Of a DNA stretch of 64,000 bases, positions 1 through 10,180 are shown piece after piece (positions within the stretch are counted from its first letter, which is position 1; each line of letters opens with the position of its first letter). The translations under genes were made by a program, and so were the position numbers. Origin of the DNA: Egicoccus halophilus (GTDB taxonomy: Bacteria; Actinomycetota; Nitriliruptoria; Nitriliruptorales; Nitriliruptoraceae); the NCBI RefSeq assembly GCF_004300825.1, contig NZ_CP036250.1:3545001-3609000 (forward strand), given 5' to 3'. The notes under the pieces were generated by a model. The model was not told the DNA's origin and made no database searches. It saw only the letters and a list, made by a program, of their open reading frames with translations.

Positions 1-1077
1 CAGCGCCAGCCCGACGCCGGCGGCGACGAGCAGCCACGGCAGCAGACGCACCATGGGCACGAACGTGGGGCCGACCGAGCCGAACGCCAGCAGCGCCGAC
101 CAGTAGTACAGCACCAGCACCGCCCGCCGGTGCGAGTGCCCGAACGCGATCAGCAGGTGGTGCAGGTGGCCGCGGTCCCCGGTCGCCAGCGGCCGGCGTT
201 GCAGCGCCCGGCGCACGACCGCGAACGCCGAGTCGAGGAACGGGATCGCGAGCACCAGCACCGGCACGAGCAGCGGGATCGAGCCGTAGAAGTCGGTGTT
301 GGACGGCGAGGTGGAGCGTGCGGTGTAGGACACCCCGGCCGCGCCGAGCAGCAGACCGAGCAGCATCGCGCCGGTGTCGCCCATGAAGATCCGTGCCGGG
401 TGCCAGTTGTGCACCAGGAAGCCGGCCCCGATGCCGGCCACCACGGCCGCGATCAGCGTGGCCGAGGACGGGACCAGGGTCTCGCGGATCCCGCTGCCCT
501 CGGTCGCCACGCTGAAGGCGAAGAACGCCAGCGCGGCGATCACGCAGACGCCGGCGGCGAGCCCGTCGAGCCCGTCGATGAGGTTGACCGCGTTGATCAT
601 CGCCACCAGCGCGAGGATCGTCACCACCAGCCCCAGGTCGCTGGACAGCGCGACGATCTCCACACCCGGCACCCACACGTAGACCAGCTGCATGCCGAAC
701 AGCACCACACCGAGCGCGGCCACGATCTGCCCGGCCAGCTTCACCGTCGGCGGCAGGCCGACGAGGTCGTCGGCGACACCGACCAGCACGATCACCAGCG
801 CTCCGACCAGCAGGGCCACCGGCTCGGAGGTCGAGGCGAACAGCGGTGCGAACGGGCCGCCGAGCGCCCAGGCGACCGCGAGGGCGGCCAGCACCCCGGC
901 CAGCATCGCCAGGCCCCCGAGGGTGGGCACTGCGCGCGTGTGGACCCGACGCCCGTCGCCGGGATGGTCCAGTGCCCCCAGCCGGCGTGCCAGCCGGACC
1001 ACCACCGGGGTGATCCCGGCGGTGACGACGAACGCCGTGAGCGCCACCACCAGGTGGTGGAGCAGGGGGCTGTCCAC
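1..1077 (-). CDS. wecA: Undecaprenyl-phosphate GlcNAc-1-phosphate transferase (WecA/TagO family), 3' end off the window
   Basis: This membrane enzyme transfers a sugar-1-phosphate from a UDP-sugar to undecaprenyl/decaprenyl phosphate, starting cell-wall linker or surface glycan synthesis. The 359 visible codons are strongly hydrophobic. They carry the family's GVADD motif (D103-D104) and the NAVNLIDGLDG signature (about residues 162-172), both part of the Mg/substrate site. The GTG start is chosen because it lies 2 nt after the glyA stop, implying co-transcription. The C-terminal end runs off the left edge. In mycobacteria this gene (Rv1302) sits between sua5 and the atp operon, so an ATP synthase operon is expected just beyond the edge (inference). 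Confidence 0.93.
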   Translation of the reverse strand, partial: MDSPLLHHLVVALTAFVVTAGITPVVVRLARRLGALDHPGDGRRVHTRAVPTLGGLAMLAGVLAALAVAWALGGPFAPLFASTSEPVALLVGALVIVLVGVADDLVGLPPTVKLAGQIVAALGVVLFGMQLVYVWVPGVEIVALSSDLGLVVTILALVAMINAVNLIDGLDGLAAGVCVIAALAFFAFSVATEGSGIRETLVPSSATLIAAVVAGIGAGFLVHNWHPARIFMGDTGAMLLGLLLGAAGVSYTARSTSPSNTDFYGSIPLLVPVLVLAIPFLDSAFAVVRRALQRRPLATGDRGHLHHLLIAFGHSHRRAVLVLYYWSALLAFGSVGPTFVPMVRLLPWLLVAAGVGLAL

Positions 1078-1079
1078 GC

Positions 1080-2366
1080 TCAGGCCGAGGTCGGGGGCAC
1101 CGGCCCGGCCTGCGGGTAGGCCGGGAAGGCGGTGACGAGTTCGCCCACCTCGGCCCGCACGGCGCCGAGTTCGGACTCCGCGCCCGTCAACGCCCGGTCG
1201 ATCAGTTCGGCGACCCGGGCCATCTCGGCGGTGCCCATCCCCTGGGTGGCCACACACGACGCACCGGCCCGGATGCCCGAGGCCACCGCGGGCGGGTGGG
1301 TGTCGAACGGGATCGCGTTCTTGTTGAGCACGATCCCCGCCGCGTCGCAGCGCGCCTCCGCCTCCGCCCCGGTCAACCCGCGCGGCGTGACGTCGGCGAG
1401 GAACAGGTGCGTGTCGGTGCCTCCGGAGGTGACCCGGTAGCCACGCTCGACCAGCCCCGCCGCCAGGGCGCGGGCGTCGTCGAGGATGCGCTGGCCGTAC
1501 TCCTTGAAGCCCGGGTCCATGGCCTCCTTGAGGGCCACGGCCTTGGCGGCGATCACGTGCTCCAGCGGTCCGCCCTGCGTGCCGGGGAAGACCGCCTTGT
1601 CGATCTTCCTGGCCCACTGCTCGTTGGTCAGGATGATCGCCCCGCGCGGGCCACGCAGCGTCTTGTGGGTGGTGAAGGTCACGATGTCGCAGTAGGGCAC
1701 CGGGCTCGGGTGCACGCCGGCGGCGACCAGGCCGATGAAGTGGGCGGCGTCGCACATCAGCACGGCGTCGACCTCGTCGGCGATCGAGCGGAACGCCTCG
1801 AAGTCGAGCTGACGCGGGTAGGCCGACCAACCGGCGATGATCAGCTTCGGACGGTGTTCGCGCGCGAGCCGGCGCACCTCGTCCATGTCGATGCGGTGGT
1901 CGTCCTCGCGCACCCCGTAGGACACGACGTCGAACCACTTGCCGGAGAAGTTGATCGGCATGCCGTGGGTGAGGTGGCCACCGTGCGGCAACGACATCGC
2001 CAGCACCTTGTCGCCCGGGGCGACCGTGGCGAAGTAGGCGGCGATGTTGGCACTCGCGCCGGAGTGCGGCTGCACGTTGGCGTGCGCCGCCCCGAACACC
2101 TGCTTGGCCCGGTCGATGGCGAGCTGCTCGAGCGGGTCGACCGCTTCCTCGCAGCCGCCGTAGTAACGCTTGCCCGGATAGCCCTCGGCGTACTTGTTCG
2201 TCAGCACCGACGCCTGCGCCGCCATCACCGCCGGCGAGGCGAAGTTCTCGCTCGCGATCAGCTGCAGCTTGCTGCGCTGCCGGTCGAGCTCGGTGATCAG
2301 CCCGTCGGCGACCTGGGGGTCCAGGGCTCGCAGCTGGTCGAAGTCCGGACCCCAGAAGGTGGTCAA
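1080..2366 (-). CDS. glyA: Serine hydroxymethyltransferase
   Basis: A PLP enzyme interconverting serine and glycine while charging tetrahydrofolate with a one-carbon unit in the cytosol. The 428-residue product has the family features: IASENF near residue 37, the NKYAEGYPG(K/R)RYYGG block at about 57-71, and [10 protein letters not shown] with the PLP lysine at K235. The TTG start is chosen over a much longer upstream open frame because a GGAG ribosome-binding site lies 8 nt before it and it gives the usual family length; the upstream extension is arginine-rich shadow sequence. The stop is 2 nt from the wecA start. Placement between sua5 and wecA matches some actinobacteria but not Mycobacterium. 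Confidence 0.95.
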   Translation of the reverse strand: MTTFWGPDFDQLRALDPQVADGLITELDRQRSKLQLIASENFASPAVMAAQASVLTNKYAEGYPGKRYYGGCEEAVDPLEQLAIDRAKQVFGAAHANVQPHSGASANIAAYFATVAPGDKVLAMSLPHGGHLTHGMPINFSGKWFDVVSYGVREDDHRIDMDEVRRLAREHRPKLIIAGWSAYPRQLDFEAFRSIADEVDAVLMCDAAHFIGLVAAGVHPSPVPYCDIVTFTTHKTLRGPRGAIILTNEQWARKIDKAVFPGTQGGPLEHVIAAKAVALKEAMDPGFKEYGQRILDDARALAAGLVERGYRVTSGGTDTHLFLADVTPRGLTGAEAEARCDAAGIVLNKNAIPFDTHPPAVASGIRAGASCVATQGMGTAEMARVAELIDRALTGAESELGAVRAEVGELVTAFPAYPQAGPVPPTSA

Positions 2367-2438
2367 CGCAATCGCTCCACGTTCGACGGATGGGTGCAGG
2401 GCGCGCGGGACGGCGCCGGGAGGGCGCGACCAATCTAC

Positions 2439-2457
2439 CCGCGGGGACTGCCCGCGG
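2439..2457 (-). terminator. Short GC hairpin between sua5-like gene and glyA
   Basis: A 7-bp perfect inverted repeat (CCGCGGG/CCCGCGG) with a 5-nt loop lies 55 nt downstream of the sua5-like stop and upstream of glyA. There is no T-tract. It may be a weak terminator or part of the glyA leader. Confidence 0.25.
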
Positions 2458-2511
2458 ACAGTCCGGCGCCGACGCCCCGGGGACCGGTCGCGACCGTGGG
2501 GCGTGCCCGCC

Positions 2512-3279
2512 TCACACCGGCCGTGCGTCGTCGAGCGGGTCCTCGCCGTCCTCGTCGGGCACCGCCGCGACGTCGCTCGCACCGGTCGACGCCGGTCCGA
2601 CGGCGTCCTCGTCGGGCGGCGGCATCGTGGCCGCGAACGGGTCGAGCTCCCCGCGGGCGACGGCCAGCACCTCGTCGGCGTCGAGCAGGCCGGCGCGCAG
2701 GACCGCCGGTTCCCGACGGGTGAGGTCCACGATCGTGGAAGCCGCCGCTGCGGGGCGCGGCCCGTCGTCGAGGTAGACCTCGACCGCCTCCCCCAACGCC
2801 TCGCGCGCCGCGGCCGCGGTGGCCGGTGCCGTCTCCCCGCAGCGCGACGCCGCGGTCATCGCGACCGGCCCGACCGCCCGCACCACGGCGAGGGCGACGT
2901 CGTCGAGGGGCATGCGGACCGCCACGGTGCCCTCGTTGCGACCGAGGTCCCAGCGCAGGTTCGGCTCGGCGAACAGCACGATGGTCAGGGCGCCGGGCCA
3001 GTAGGCGGCCACCAGCCGCTCGGCCGCCTCGGGCACGACCGTGGTCAGGCCGGCCAATTGCTTGGGCGAGCGCACCAGCACCGGCAGCGGTGTCCGGCGC
3101 GGCTGGTCGCGCGTGCCGAAGATCCGGGCGGTGCCCCGGGTGTTGAAGGCGTCGGCCGCCACCCCGTAGGCGGTGTCGGTCGGCAGGACGGCGAGCTGAC
3201 CGGCCCGCAGGGCCTCCGTGGCGCGCAGCACGGCGTCCTCGCGGCCGTCGCCGGTGACGTCGAGCAGTTCGCCGGTCAC
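2512..3279 (-). CDS. Sua5/TsaC/YrdC-family protein with altered signature motifs
   Basis: The family makes threonylcarbamoyl-AMP from threonine, bicarbonate and ATP for the t6A37 modification of ANN-decoding tRNAs. The fold is recognisable from [13 protein letters not shown] (33-45), PLPVLV (64-69), WPGAL (94-98) and STIVDLTRR. Position and length match mycobacterial Rv1301 plus an acidic tail of about 40 residues. Two canonical motifs are changed: the KxR element reads RDQ (57-59), and the SSAN element reads TAAS (142-145). Either the enzyme is divergent or it has another role, with a second TsaC elsewhere. The GTG start has AAGGAG 9 nt upstream. It lies between rfbB (minus, 42 nt upstream) and glyA. 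Confidence 0.8.
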   Translation of the reverse strand: MTGELLDVTGDGREDAVLRATEALRAGQLAVLPTDTAYGVAADAFNTRGTARIFGTRDQPRRTPLPVLVRSPKQLAGLTTVVPEAAERLVAAYWPGALTIVLFAEPNLRWDLGRNEGTVAVRMPLDDVALAVVRAVGPVAMTAASRCGETAPATAAAAREALGEAVEVYLDDGPRPAAAASTIVDLTRREPAVLRAGLLDADEVLAVARGELDPFAATMPPPDEDAVGPASTGASDVAAVPDEDGEDPLDDARPV

Positions 3280-3321
3280 GGCCTCGGTCTCCTTCGGGCG
3301 GACGGGGTGGACAGCCGAACG

Positions 3322-4311
3322 CTACTGGGCCCGGCCACGGCGCTGCGACGCACCGGCCTGCTTGAGCGGCCGCCACCACGACTCGTTGGCGCGGTACCAG
3401 GCGATCGTGCGCTCGAGCGCCTCGTCGAGGCTGGTGGCGGGCTCCCAGCCCAGGGCCCGGACCTTGCTGCTGTCGATGCTGTAGCGGCGGTCGTGCCCGG
3501 GTCGGTCGGCGACGAACTCGACGTGGTCCTCCCCCAGCCCGAAGTGGTCGAGCAGGCGGTAGGTCAGCTCCTTGTTGGAGCGCTCGTTGTCGGCACCGAC
3601 GTTGTAGACCTCGCCGGGCGCGCCCTGGGTGAGCACCAGCCACTGGGCGGCGGCGTTGTCGAGCACGTAGGTCCAGTCACGCACGTTGCCGCCGTCGCCG
3701 TACAACGGCACGGTGCCGCCGTCGATGAGGTTGGTCACGAACAACGGGATCAGCTTCTCCGGGTAGTGGTACGGGCCGAAGTTGTTCGCCGTGCGGGTGA
3801 TCGTGATCGGGTGGTCGTAGGTGGTCGCGTAGGACTGGGCGAGCAGGTCCGCCGACGCCTTGGACACCGAGTAGGGGCTGTTGGGGTGCAGCGGGTCGGA
3901 CTCGACGAACGAGCCGGTGTCGATCGAGCCGTAGACCTCGTCGGTCGAGATGTGCAGCGTGCGTTCGATCCCGTGACGGCGCGCCGCCTCGAACACCACG
4001 CCGGCACCGAGCACGTTGGTGCGCAGGAACGCCGAGGGCCCGTCGATGGAACGGTCGACGTGGCTCTCGGCCGCGAAGTGCACCACCGCGTCGACGTCAC
4101 GCATCGCCGCGTCCATGGCCTCGGCGTCGCACACGTCGGCCCGGACGAAGGCGTAGCGCGGGTCGTCCTCGACGTCGCGCAGGGAGGCCAGGTTGCCCGC
4201 ATAGGTGAGCGCGTCGAGGTTGGTGACGCGCACGTCGTCGGTCGTCGACAGCACGTGGCGGACGAAGTTGCTGCCGATGAACCCGGCACCGCCGGTGACG
4301 AGCACGTGCAT
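3322..4311 (-). CDS. rfbB: dTDP-glucose 4,6-dehydratase
   Basis: Second step of dTDP-L-rhamnose synthesis: NAD-dependent conversion of dTDP-glucose to dTDP-4-keto-6-deoxyglucose. A 329-residue short-chain dehydrogenase with GGAGFIG at 7-13 for NAD binding, the TDE catalytic triplet at T123-D124-E125 and the YxxxK pair Y147/K151. It also has the family NNFGPYHYPEKLIPLF block. Its ATG directly abuts the rfbA stop codon (TGAATG), so it is the last gene of the D-C-A-B operon. The product likely feeds cell-wall rhamnose; no rhamnosyltransferase is adjacent. Confidence 0.96.
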   Translation of the reverse strand: MHVLVTGGAGFIGSNFVRHVLSTTDDVRVTNLDALTYAGNLASLRDVEDDPRYAFVRADVCDAEAMDAAMRDVDAVVHFAAESHVDRSIDGPSAFLRTNVLGAGVVFEAARRHGIERTLHISTDEVYGSIDTGSFVESDPLHPNSPYSVSKASADLLAQSYATTYDHPITITRTANNFGPYHYPEKLIPLFVTNLIDGGTVPLYGDGGNVRDWTYVLDNAAAQWLVLTQGAPGEVYNVGADNERSNKELTYRLLDHFGLGEDHVEFVADRPGHDRRYSIDSSKVRALGWEPATSLDEALERTIAWYRANESWWRPLKQAGASQRRGRAQ

Positions 4312-5385
4312 TCAGGAGCCTCCCTCGATCTCGACCTGGCTGTGGTCGCCGAGCAGGAACCGGTGCGCCGCCGGTCGACGCCGCGTGCGGGTGAGCTCGA
4401 CGTTGCGGCCCAGCAGCGACCCCTCGAGGCGGGAGATGCCCCGCACCAGGCAGTCCTCGAGCACCACGGAGAAGTCGACCTCGCTCGACTCGATGCAGGT
4501 GCGTGCGCCGATGGAGGTGAACGGGCCGACGAAGCTGTCCACGATCCGGCAGCCGGCGCCGATGACCGCCGGCCCCCGCACCGTCGAGCGCACGATCGAG
4601 GCACCGGCCTCGACCATCACCTCACCGACCACCTCCGAGTCCGCGTCGACCTCGCCGGCGACCGACCGGCCGATCGACCCGAGCACGATCCGGTTGGCGT
4701 CGAGCAGTTCGTCCTTCTTGCCGGTGTCGAGCCACCACCCCTCGAGCAGCGACGAGCGCACGCGTGCGCCGTCGTCGAGCAGCCGCTGGATCGCGTCGGT
4801 GATCTCGAGCTCACCACGCGCCGAGGGTTCGATGCGGCGGGCGGCGTCGAGGATCTTGGACGTGAACAGGTAGATGCCGACCAGGGCGAGGTCGGAGCGC
4901 GGCTCGGCGGGCTTCTCGACCAACCGGGCGATGTCCCCCGACGGCGTGAGCTCGGCGACGCCGAAGCGTTCCGGGTCGGGCACCTGCTTGAGCAGCAGTT
5001 GCGCGTCGGGGCGCTCGCGCCGGAAGGTCTCGACCGCGTCGGCGATACCGCCCTCGACGAGGTTGTCGCCGAGGAACATCACGAAGTCGTCGTCGCCGAG
5101 GAAGTCGGCCGCGGTCAGCAGCGCGTGCGCGAGCCCGAGCGGCGCCTGTTGCGGGAGGTAGGTCGGGGTGATCCCGAGCGCGGTGCCGTCACCGACGGCC
5201 GCCTCGATCTCCGCCCGGGTGTCCCCGACGATGATGCCGACGTCGGTGATGCCGGCGTCGCGGATCTGCTCGAGCCCGTAGAACAGGATCGGCTTGTTGG
5301 CCACCGGGACCAACTGCTTGGCACTGGTGTGGGTCAGCGGACGCAGCCGGGTACCGGCGCCGCCCGCGAGGACGAGGGCCTTCAT
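4312..5385 (-). CDS. rfbA: Glucose-1-phosphate thymidylyltransferase (long form)
   Basis: First committed step of dTDP-rhamnose synthesis: dTTP plus glucose-1-phosphate to dTDP-glucose. The 357-residue protein has the nucleotidyltransferase signature LAGGAGTRLRPLT at 6-18, the conserved Lys-containing motif and the FLGDN metal site. It is longer than the enterobacterial type (about 290) because of a C-terminal left-handed beta-helix-like region with hexapeptide-like V/I-G repeats (about 240-340), typical of the long RmlA subgroup of actinobacteria. Its ATG overlaps the rfbC stop (ATGA). Confidence 0.93.
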   Translation of the reverse strand: MKALVLAGGAGTRLRPLTHTSAKQLVPVANKPILFYGLEQIRDAGITDVGIIVGDTRAEIEAAVGDGTALGITPTYLPQQAPLGLAHALLTAADFLGDDDFVMFLGDNLVEGGIADAVETFRRERPDAQLLLKQVPDPERFGVAELTPSGDIARLVEKPAEPRSDLALVGIYLFTSKILDAARRIEPSARGELEITDAIQRLLDDGARVRSSLLEGWWLDTGKKDELLDANRIVLGSIGRSVAGEVDADSEVVGEVMVEAGASIVRSTVRGPAVIGAGCRIVDSFVGPFTSIGARTCIESSEVDFSVVLEDCLVRGISRLEGSLLGRNVELTRTRRRPAAHRFLLGDHSQVEIEGGS

Positions 5386-6020
5386 CGCACGGACTCCTGT
5401 TCGTCACCCGCATGCCCGACCACGTGCGCGCCTGCACCGGTCCGGTCGCGGCGTCGCGGCGTCGCGGACGCGAAGGCGGGATGGTCGGGGAACCGCTCAC
5501 GCAGGGTCGGGTTGGCCCGGTCGGCCTCGGAGACCTGTGGACGCGCGACCGGCCACGCCACGGCCAGGTCCGGATCGTCCCAGGCGACGGCGCGCTTGTC
5601 CGCACCCGGGTACCACTCCTCGGTCACGTCGTAGAGGTAGTCGACGTCGTCGTCACCGTGGGTGCAGTAGGAGTTGGCCAGTCCGGCGGCGACGAACAGC
5701 CGGATCCGCTCCACGCCGTCACCGAGTTCGAACGTGCGGACCTGGCCGAACGTGGGGCTCTCGGGCCGGATGTCGGCGATGGCGGCCATCGCCCGGCCAC
5801 GCACGACCTGGACGAGCTTGTCCCACGGCTCGGCGTGGAAGCCGCGCAGCACGCCGGGGGCCGAGCGGGCGTGGTTGCCCTGTCGGAACGCGACCGGACG
5901 ACCGAGCGCCTCCTCGAGCTCGCTGCGTTGGTAGGTCTGCCGGAAGAACCCGCGACCGTCCTCGTGCACGGGCCAGGAGACGACGAGCAGACCCTCGATG
6001 TCGGTGCGCCGGACGGTCAC
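5382..6020 (-). CDS. rfbC: dTDP-4-dehydrorhamnose 3,5-epimerase family protein
   Basis: Cupin enzyme epimerising C3 and C5 of dTDP-4-keto-6-deoxyglucose. The 212-residue product has GVLRGFH with catalytic His62, an SPTFG motif, Tyr130 at the position of the catalytic tyrosine and a WDDPDLAVAWPV tail. The usual FAHGF motif reads LANSY (N116 in place of the second active-site His). That is a pattern of an actinobacterial/cyanobacterial subfamily ending in an SEADRANPTLRE-like motif. The GTG start overlaps the rfbD stop (GTGA), and the gene's own stop overlaps rfbA, so translation is coupled throughout. Confidence 0.88.
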   Translation of the reverse strand: MTVRRTDIEGLLVVSWPVHEDGRGFFRQTYQRSELEEALGRPVAFRQGNHARSAPGVLRGFHAEPWDKLVQVVRGRAMAAIADIRPESPTFGQVRTFELGDGVERIRLFVAAGLANSYCTHGDDDVDYLYDVTEEWYPGADKRAVAWDDPDLAVAWPVARPQVSEADRANPTLRERFPDHPAFASATPRRRDRTGAGAHVVGHAGDEQESVR

Positions 6021-6925
6021 GGGCAGGCCTGTCGTGTGGGGGCGGGCAGGGAGGCGACGGTGTCGGCCGGCGCAGCGAGCTCCCCCATCTCGGCGAGCAG
6101 GCGGGTCAGGCCGTCGCGCCAGTGGGGCAGCGCCAGCAGCCCGCTCGCCTCGGCGTGCAGGTTGTCCAGCACCGAGAAGCCGGGGCGCGGCGCCGGCCGG
6201 TCGAGCTCGTCGCTGCCCATCCGCTGCAGGTCGACCTCGATGCCGGCCAGTTCGAAGGTCACCGCGGCGAGGTCGTACCAGGAACACCGCCCCGCGTTGG
6301 TGCGGTGGTAGGTCCCGTACCGGCCGCTGACCGCCAGCTCACGGATGGCAGCGGCGAGGTCGCGGGTGCAGGTCGGCGAGCCGACCTGGTCGTCGACGAC
6401 GCGCACCACCTCGCGTTCCCGGCCCAGGCGCAACATCGTGCGCACGAAGTTGGCACCGCGGGCACCACACACCCAGGCCGTGCGCACGAGGTAGTGCTCG
6501 GGCAACGTCTCGCGCACGAGCTGTTCCCCCGCGGCCTTGCTGCGGCCGTAGGCGTTGATCGGGCACACCGGGTCGAACTCGGCCAGGCCACGACCGTCGA
6601 CGCCGTCGGGCGCGGTGCCGTCGAAGACGTAGTCGGTCGAGACGCTCACCAGCGCGGCACCCGCCGCCCGACAGGCCCGGGCCAGCCACCACGGCCCGAG
6701 CGCGTTGACCCGGTGGGCGCGGGCCGGGTCCGCCTCGCAACCGTCCACGTCGGTCCAGGCGGCGGCGTTGACCACCAGGTCCGGCGCATGGTCTCGGACC
6801 GCGGCCCACACGGCCGGCTCGTCGGCGACGTCGAGGTCGGCGGCGCTCAGGCCGACCGCGTCCTCGAAGACGTCGAGCAGGTCGAGACCGAGTTGTCCCC
6901 CGGCCCCGGTGACGACGACGCGCAC
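6017..6925 (-). CDS. rfbD: dTDP-4-dehydrorhamnose reductase
   Basis: Last step of dTDP-L-rhamnose synthesis, NAD(P)H reduction of the 4-keto group. It has GAGGQLG near the N-terminus, NAAAWTDVDGCE, STDYVFDG and the YGRSK (YxxxK) catalytic motif, ending at about 302 residues. The GTG start at 6925 is preceded by AGGAG 4 nt upstream; an ATG ten codons further up is an alternative without a better site. It is the first gene of the rml operon. The operon interrupts the prmC-sua5 linkage found in other actinobacteria. Confidence 0.93.
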   Translation of the reverse strand: MRVVVTGAGGQLGLDLLDVFEDAVGLSAADLDVADEPAVWAAVRDHAPDLVVNAAAWTDVDGCEADPARAHRVNALGPWWLARACRAAGAALVSVSTDYVFDGTAPDGVDGRGLAEFDPVCPINAYGRSKAAGEQLVRETLPEHYLVRTAWVCGARGANFVRTMLRLGREREVVRVVDDQVGSPTCTRDLAAAIRELAVSGRYGTYHRTNAGRCSWYDLAAVTFELAGIEVDLQRMGSDELDRPAPRPGFSVLDNLHAEASGLLALPHWRDGLTRLLAEMGELAAPADTVASLPAPTRQACP

Positions 6926-6956
6926 CTCGCTCCTCGTGTCGTGGCAGCCACCCACG

Positions 6957-7849
6957 CTAGCCGCGCGTGGGGTGTCCCGACGTCGGGGGCCGTTCCTGAC
7001 GGCGCCGGGCGACGACCGCCCGCTCGGCGCCGGTGAGGTCGTGGACCAGTGCCACGTCGGTCAGTCCGACCGCGGAGGCCGCCGTGCGGGCGTCGGCGCC
7101 GCGCCGGTCGTCGATCTCGAGCACCACCAGGCCCCCGGGCCGCAGCCAGTCGACGGCGAGGGCGAGCAGGCGGTCGACGACCTCGTGGCCGTCCACACCA
7201 CCGACCAGTGCCCGGTCGGGGTCGTGGTCACCCACCTCGGGCTCCCAGCTGCCGCGGTCGGCGGCCGGCAGGTACGGCGGGTTGGACACCAGCACGTCCA
7301 GGCGCCCCCGCAGCTTGGGTGCCAAGGGTTCGAGCAGGTCGCCGGGCAGGACCTCCACCTGGTCGGCGACGAGCGGCGGGCCGGCGTCGCCGGCCAGCAC
7401 GCGCCCGAGGTTGTCGCGAGCCAGGTCCACCGCCGCCGCGTCGAGGTCGGTGGCCACCACCCGCGCACCGGGTACCTCCACGGCCACGGACAGGGCGATC
7501 GCGCCGGTACCGGTGCACGGCTCGGCCACGATGGGCGCGTCCAGCCCACGGGCCTCGTCGATCGCCACGCCGGCCACGATCTCGGTCTCCGGTCGCGGCA
7601 CGAACACGCCGGGGGCGACCAGCAGTTCGAGCTCACGGAACCAGCTGCGGCCGAGCACCAGCTGCAGCGGCTCGCGTGCGGCCCGGCGCGCCACCAGTCC
7701 GTCGAGCAGCGCCGCACCGCACCCGGTGCAGGATCCGGCCACCTCGACCACGTGCTCGACCAGCCAACGCGCGTCGACGGCGGGGGTGGGCACGCCGGCA
7801 GCGGTGAGACGGGCGGCGACCGCCTCGACGGTCGCGCGGTCCACCGGCG

Positions 7850-7853
<4 letters not shown>
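6957..7853 (-). CDS. prmC: Release factor glutamine methyltransferase
   Basis: N5-methylates the glutamine of the GGQ motif in peptide release factors using SAM. The 298-residue protein has an N-terminal helical substrate-binding domain, FVPRPETE (84-91), the SAM motif EPCTGTGAIALSVA (from about 111) and the catalytic NPPY at 191-194. Its ATG overlaps the prfA stop by 4 nt (ATGA), the expected pairing of enzyme and substrate genes. An Arg-rich upstream extension of the open frame is antisense/overlapping shadow and is excluded. Confidence 0.94.
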
Positions 7854-8935
<1,082 letters not shown>

Positions 8936-8940
8936 GTCGA

Positions 8941-10059
8941 TCAGCCCTCGTCGAACGGCGCATCGGCCGGGTCGGTCCCACGGTCGGGGGTCACCGCCGG
9001 GGCGCCGTCGACGCGCACGTCGGCGTCGGACAGCGTCACCGGCAGGCCGTCGCGGGCGAGCACGACGGGGCTGTCCAGCGTGTGGGGGACCCGGCCCTCG
9101 CGCAACTCGGCCGGCACGACCGCTTCGAACGAGCGGATGGCGACCTCGATCTGGTCGCGGGTCGGCGGCTTGGTCGTGATCCGCTGCAGCCACAGGCCGG
9201 GCTGCATCAACGCCCGCACGAGCGGGTGCTCGCCCTTGGCGGCGCCGAGCCGCAAGCCCTCGTAGGCCAGCCCCGCGACCACCGGCAGCAGCACCACCCG
9301 CAGCGCGACGTGGTAGAGGATGCTGACCAGCAGGCCCGCACCCTCGGGCGGCGGCACCAGCACCCCGGCCAGCGTGTAGATCACCACGGCGAGCAGCATC
9401 ACCATGATCAGGAAGTTCGTGCCGCAGCGCACGTGCAGGGTGGAGTAGCGGTCGACCGTCTCCGGCTCGAGCGTCTCCCCGTGCTCCCAGGCGGCGATGG
9501 TCTTGTGCTCGGCGCCGTGGTACTGGAACACCCGTCGGATGTCGGCGAGCAGCGAGATCGACCACAGGTAGCCGAGGAAGATCACGATGCGAACGAACGA
9601 CTCGACGAGGTGGAACCACACACCGTCGCCGAGGTGGCCGCCGACGAGCGCGTCGACCGCCTTGGTCCCGGCCGAGGGCAGGAAGATGAAGATGCCGACG
9701 AACAGCAGCAGGGCGACCAGCAGCGACGCCCCGATCGCGCCGCCGCCGAGCTCCTCCTCGCCGTCCTCGTCGTCGAAGGCCTGCGTCGCCGAGATGCCGA
9801 GCGCCCGCATGCCCACCGCCAGCGAGTCCGCCAGCGCGTAACAACCGCGCACCAGCGGCTTGCCCAGGATCGGGCGTCGCTGCGGCAGGTCGGACACGGC
9901 GTGGCACTCGAGCCAGATGTCCCCGGCCGGCCGGCGCACCGCCACGGCCCAGCGGTCGGCGCCGCGCATCATGACGCCCTCGATGACCGCCTGACCGCCG
10001 TAGTAGTGCGGCGCCGCCGCGAGCGGCTCGGGCCGGAGCGGGGAGACGTCGGAGCTCAC
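8941..10059 (-). CDS. DUF1385 (YqhQ-like) membrane protein
   Basis: Conserved integral membrane protein of unknown function, often found beside rpmE/prfA/prmC. 372 residues from a GTG preceded by AGGAA 5 nt upstream. It has the family N-terminal motif YYGGQAVIEGVMMRG, a histidine-rich YHGAEHKTI segment that suggests metal or cofactor binding, and about four hydrophobic segments (roughly residues 110-130, 150-175, 225-250 and 260-285). The C-terminal 50 residues are acidic and variable. It is first in a DUF1385-prfA-prmC unit with 5 nt and -4 nt junctions. Confidence 0.88.
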   Translation of the reverse strand: MSSDVSPLRPEPLAAAPHYYGGQAVIEGVMMRGADRWAVAVRRPAGDIWLECHAVSDLPQRRPILGKPLVRGCYALADSLAVGMRALGISATQAFDDEDGEEELGGGAIGASLLVALLLFVGIFIFLPSAGTKAVDALVGGHLGDGVWFHLVESFVRIVIFLGYLWSISLLADIRRVFQYHGAEHKTIAAWEHGETLEPETVDRYSTLHVRCGTNFLIMVMLLAVVIYTLAGVLVPPPEGAGLLVSILYHVALRVVLLPVVAGLAYEGLRLGAAKGEHPLVRALMQPGLWLQRITTKPPTRDQIEVAIRSFEAVVPAELREGRVPHTLDSPVVLARDGLPVTLSDADVRVDGAPAVTPDRGTDPADAPFDEG

Positions 10060-10180
10060 ACGGGTTCCTGGCGGGACGGAGGGCGGCGCGGTCGGCGGAC
10101 CGGTGCCCGCGACGGGCACGGTACCGGTCGGCCCACCGCGACAACCCGCGGACGGTCGCTCGAAGACCGCCCCGCGTGCC

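Noticed and set aside
2194-5634. Plus-strand open frame of 1146 codons across sua5, rfbB and rfbA
   Set aside because: It runs antisense to four well-identified minus-strand genes. Its product is Arg/Val/Gly-rich with no motif, as expected from GC-rich codon bias.
9040-9120. Internal alternative start for prfA inside the DUF1385 gene
   Set aside because: Would add residues absent from RF1; the GTG at 8935 fits family length.
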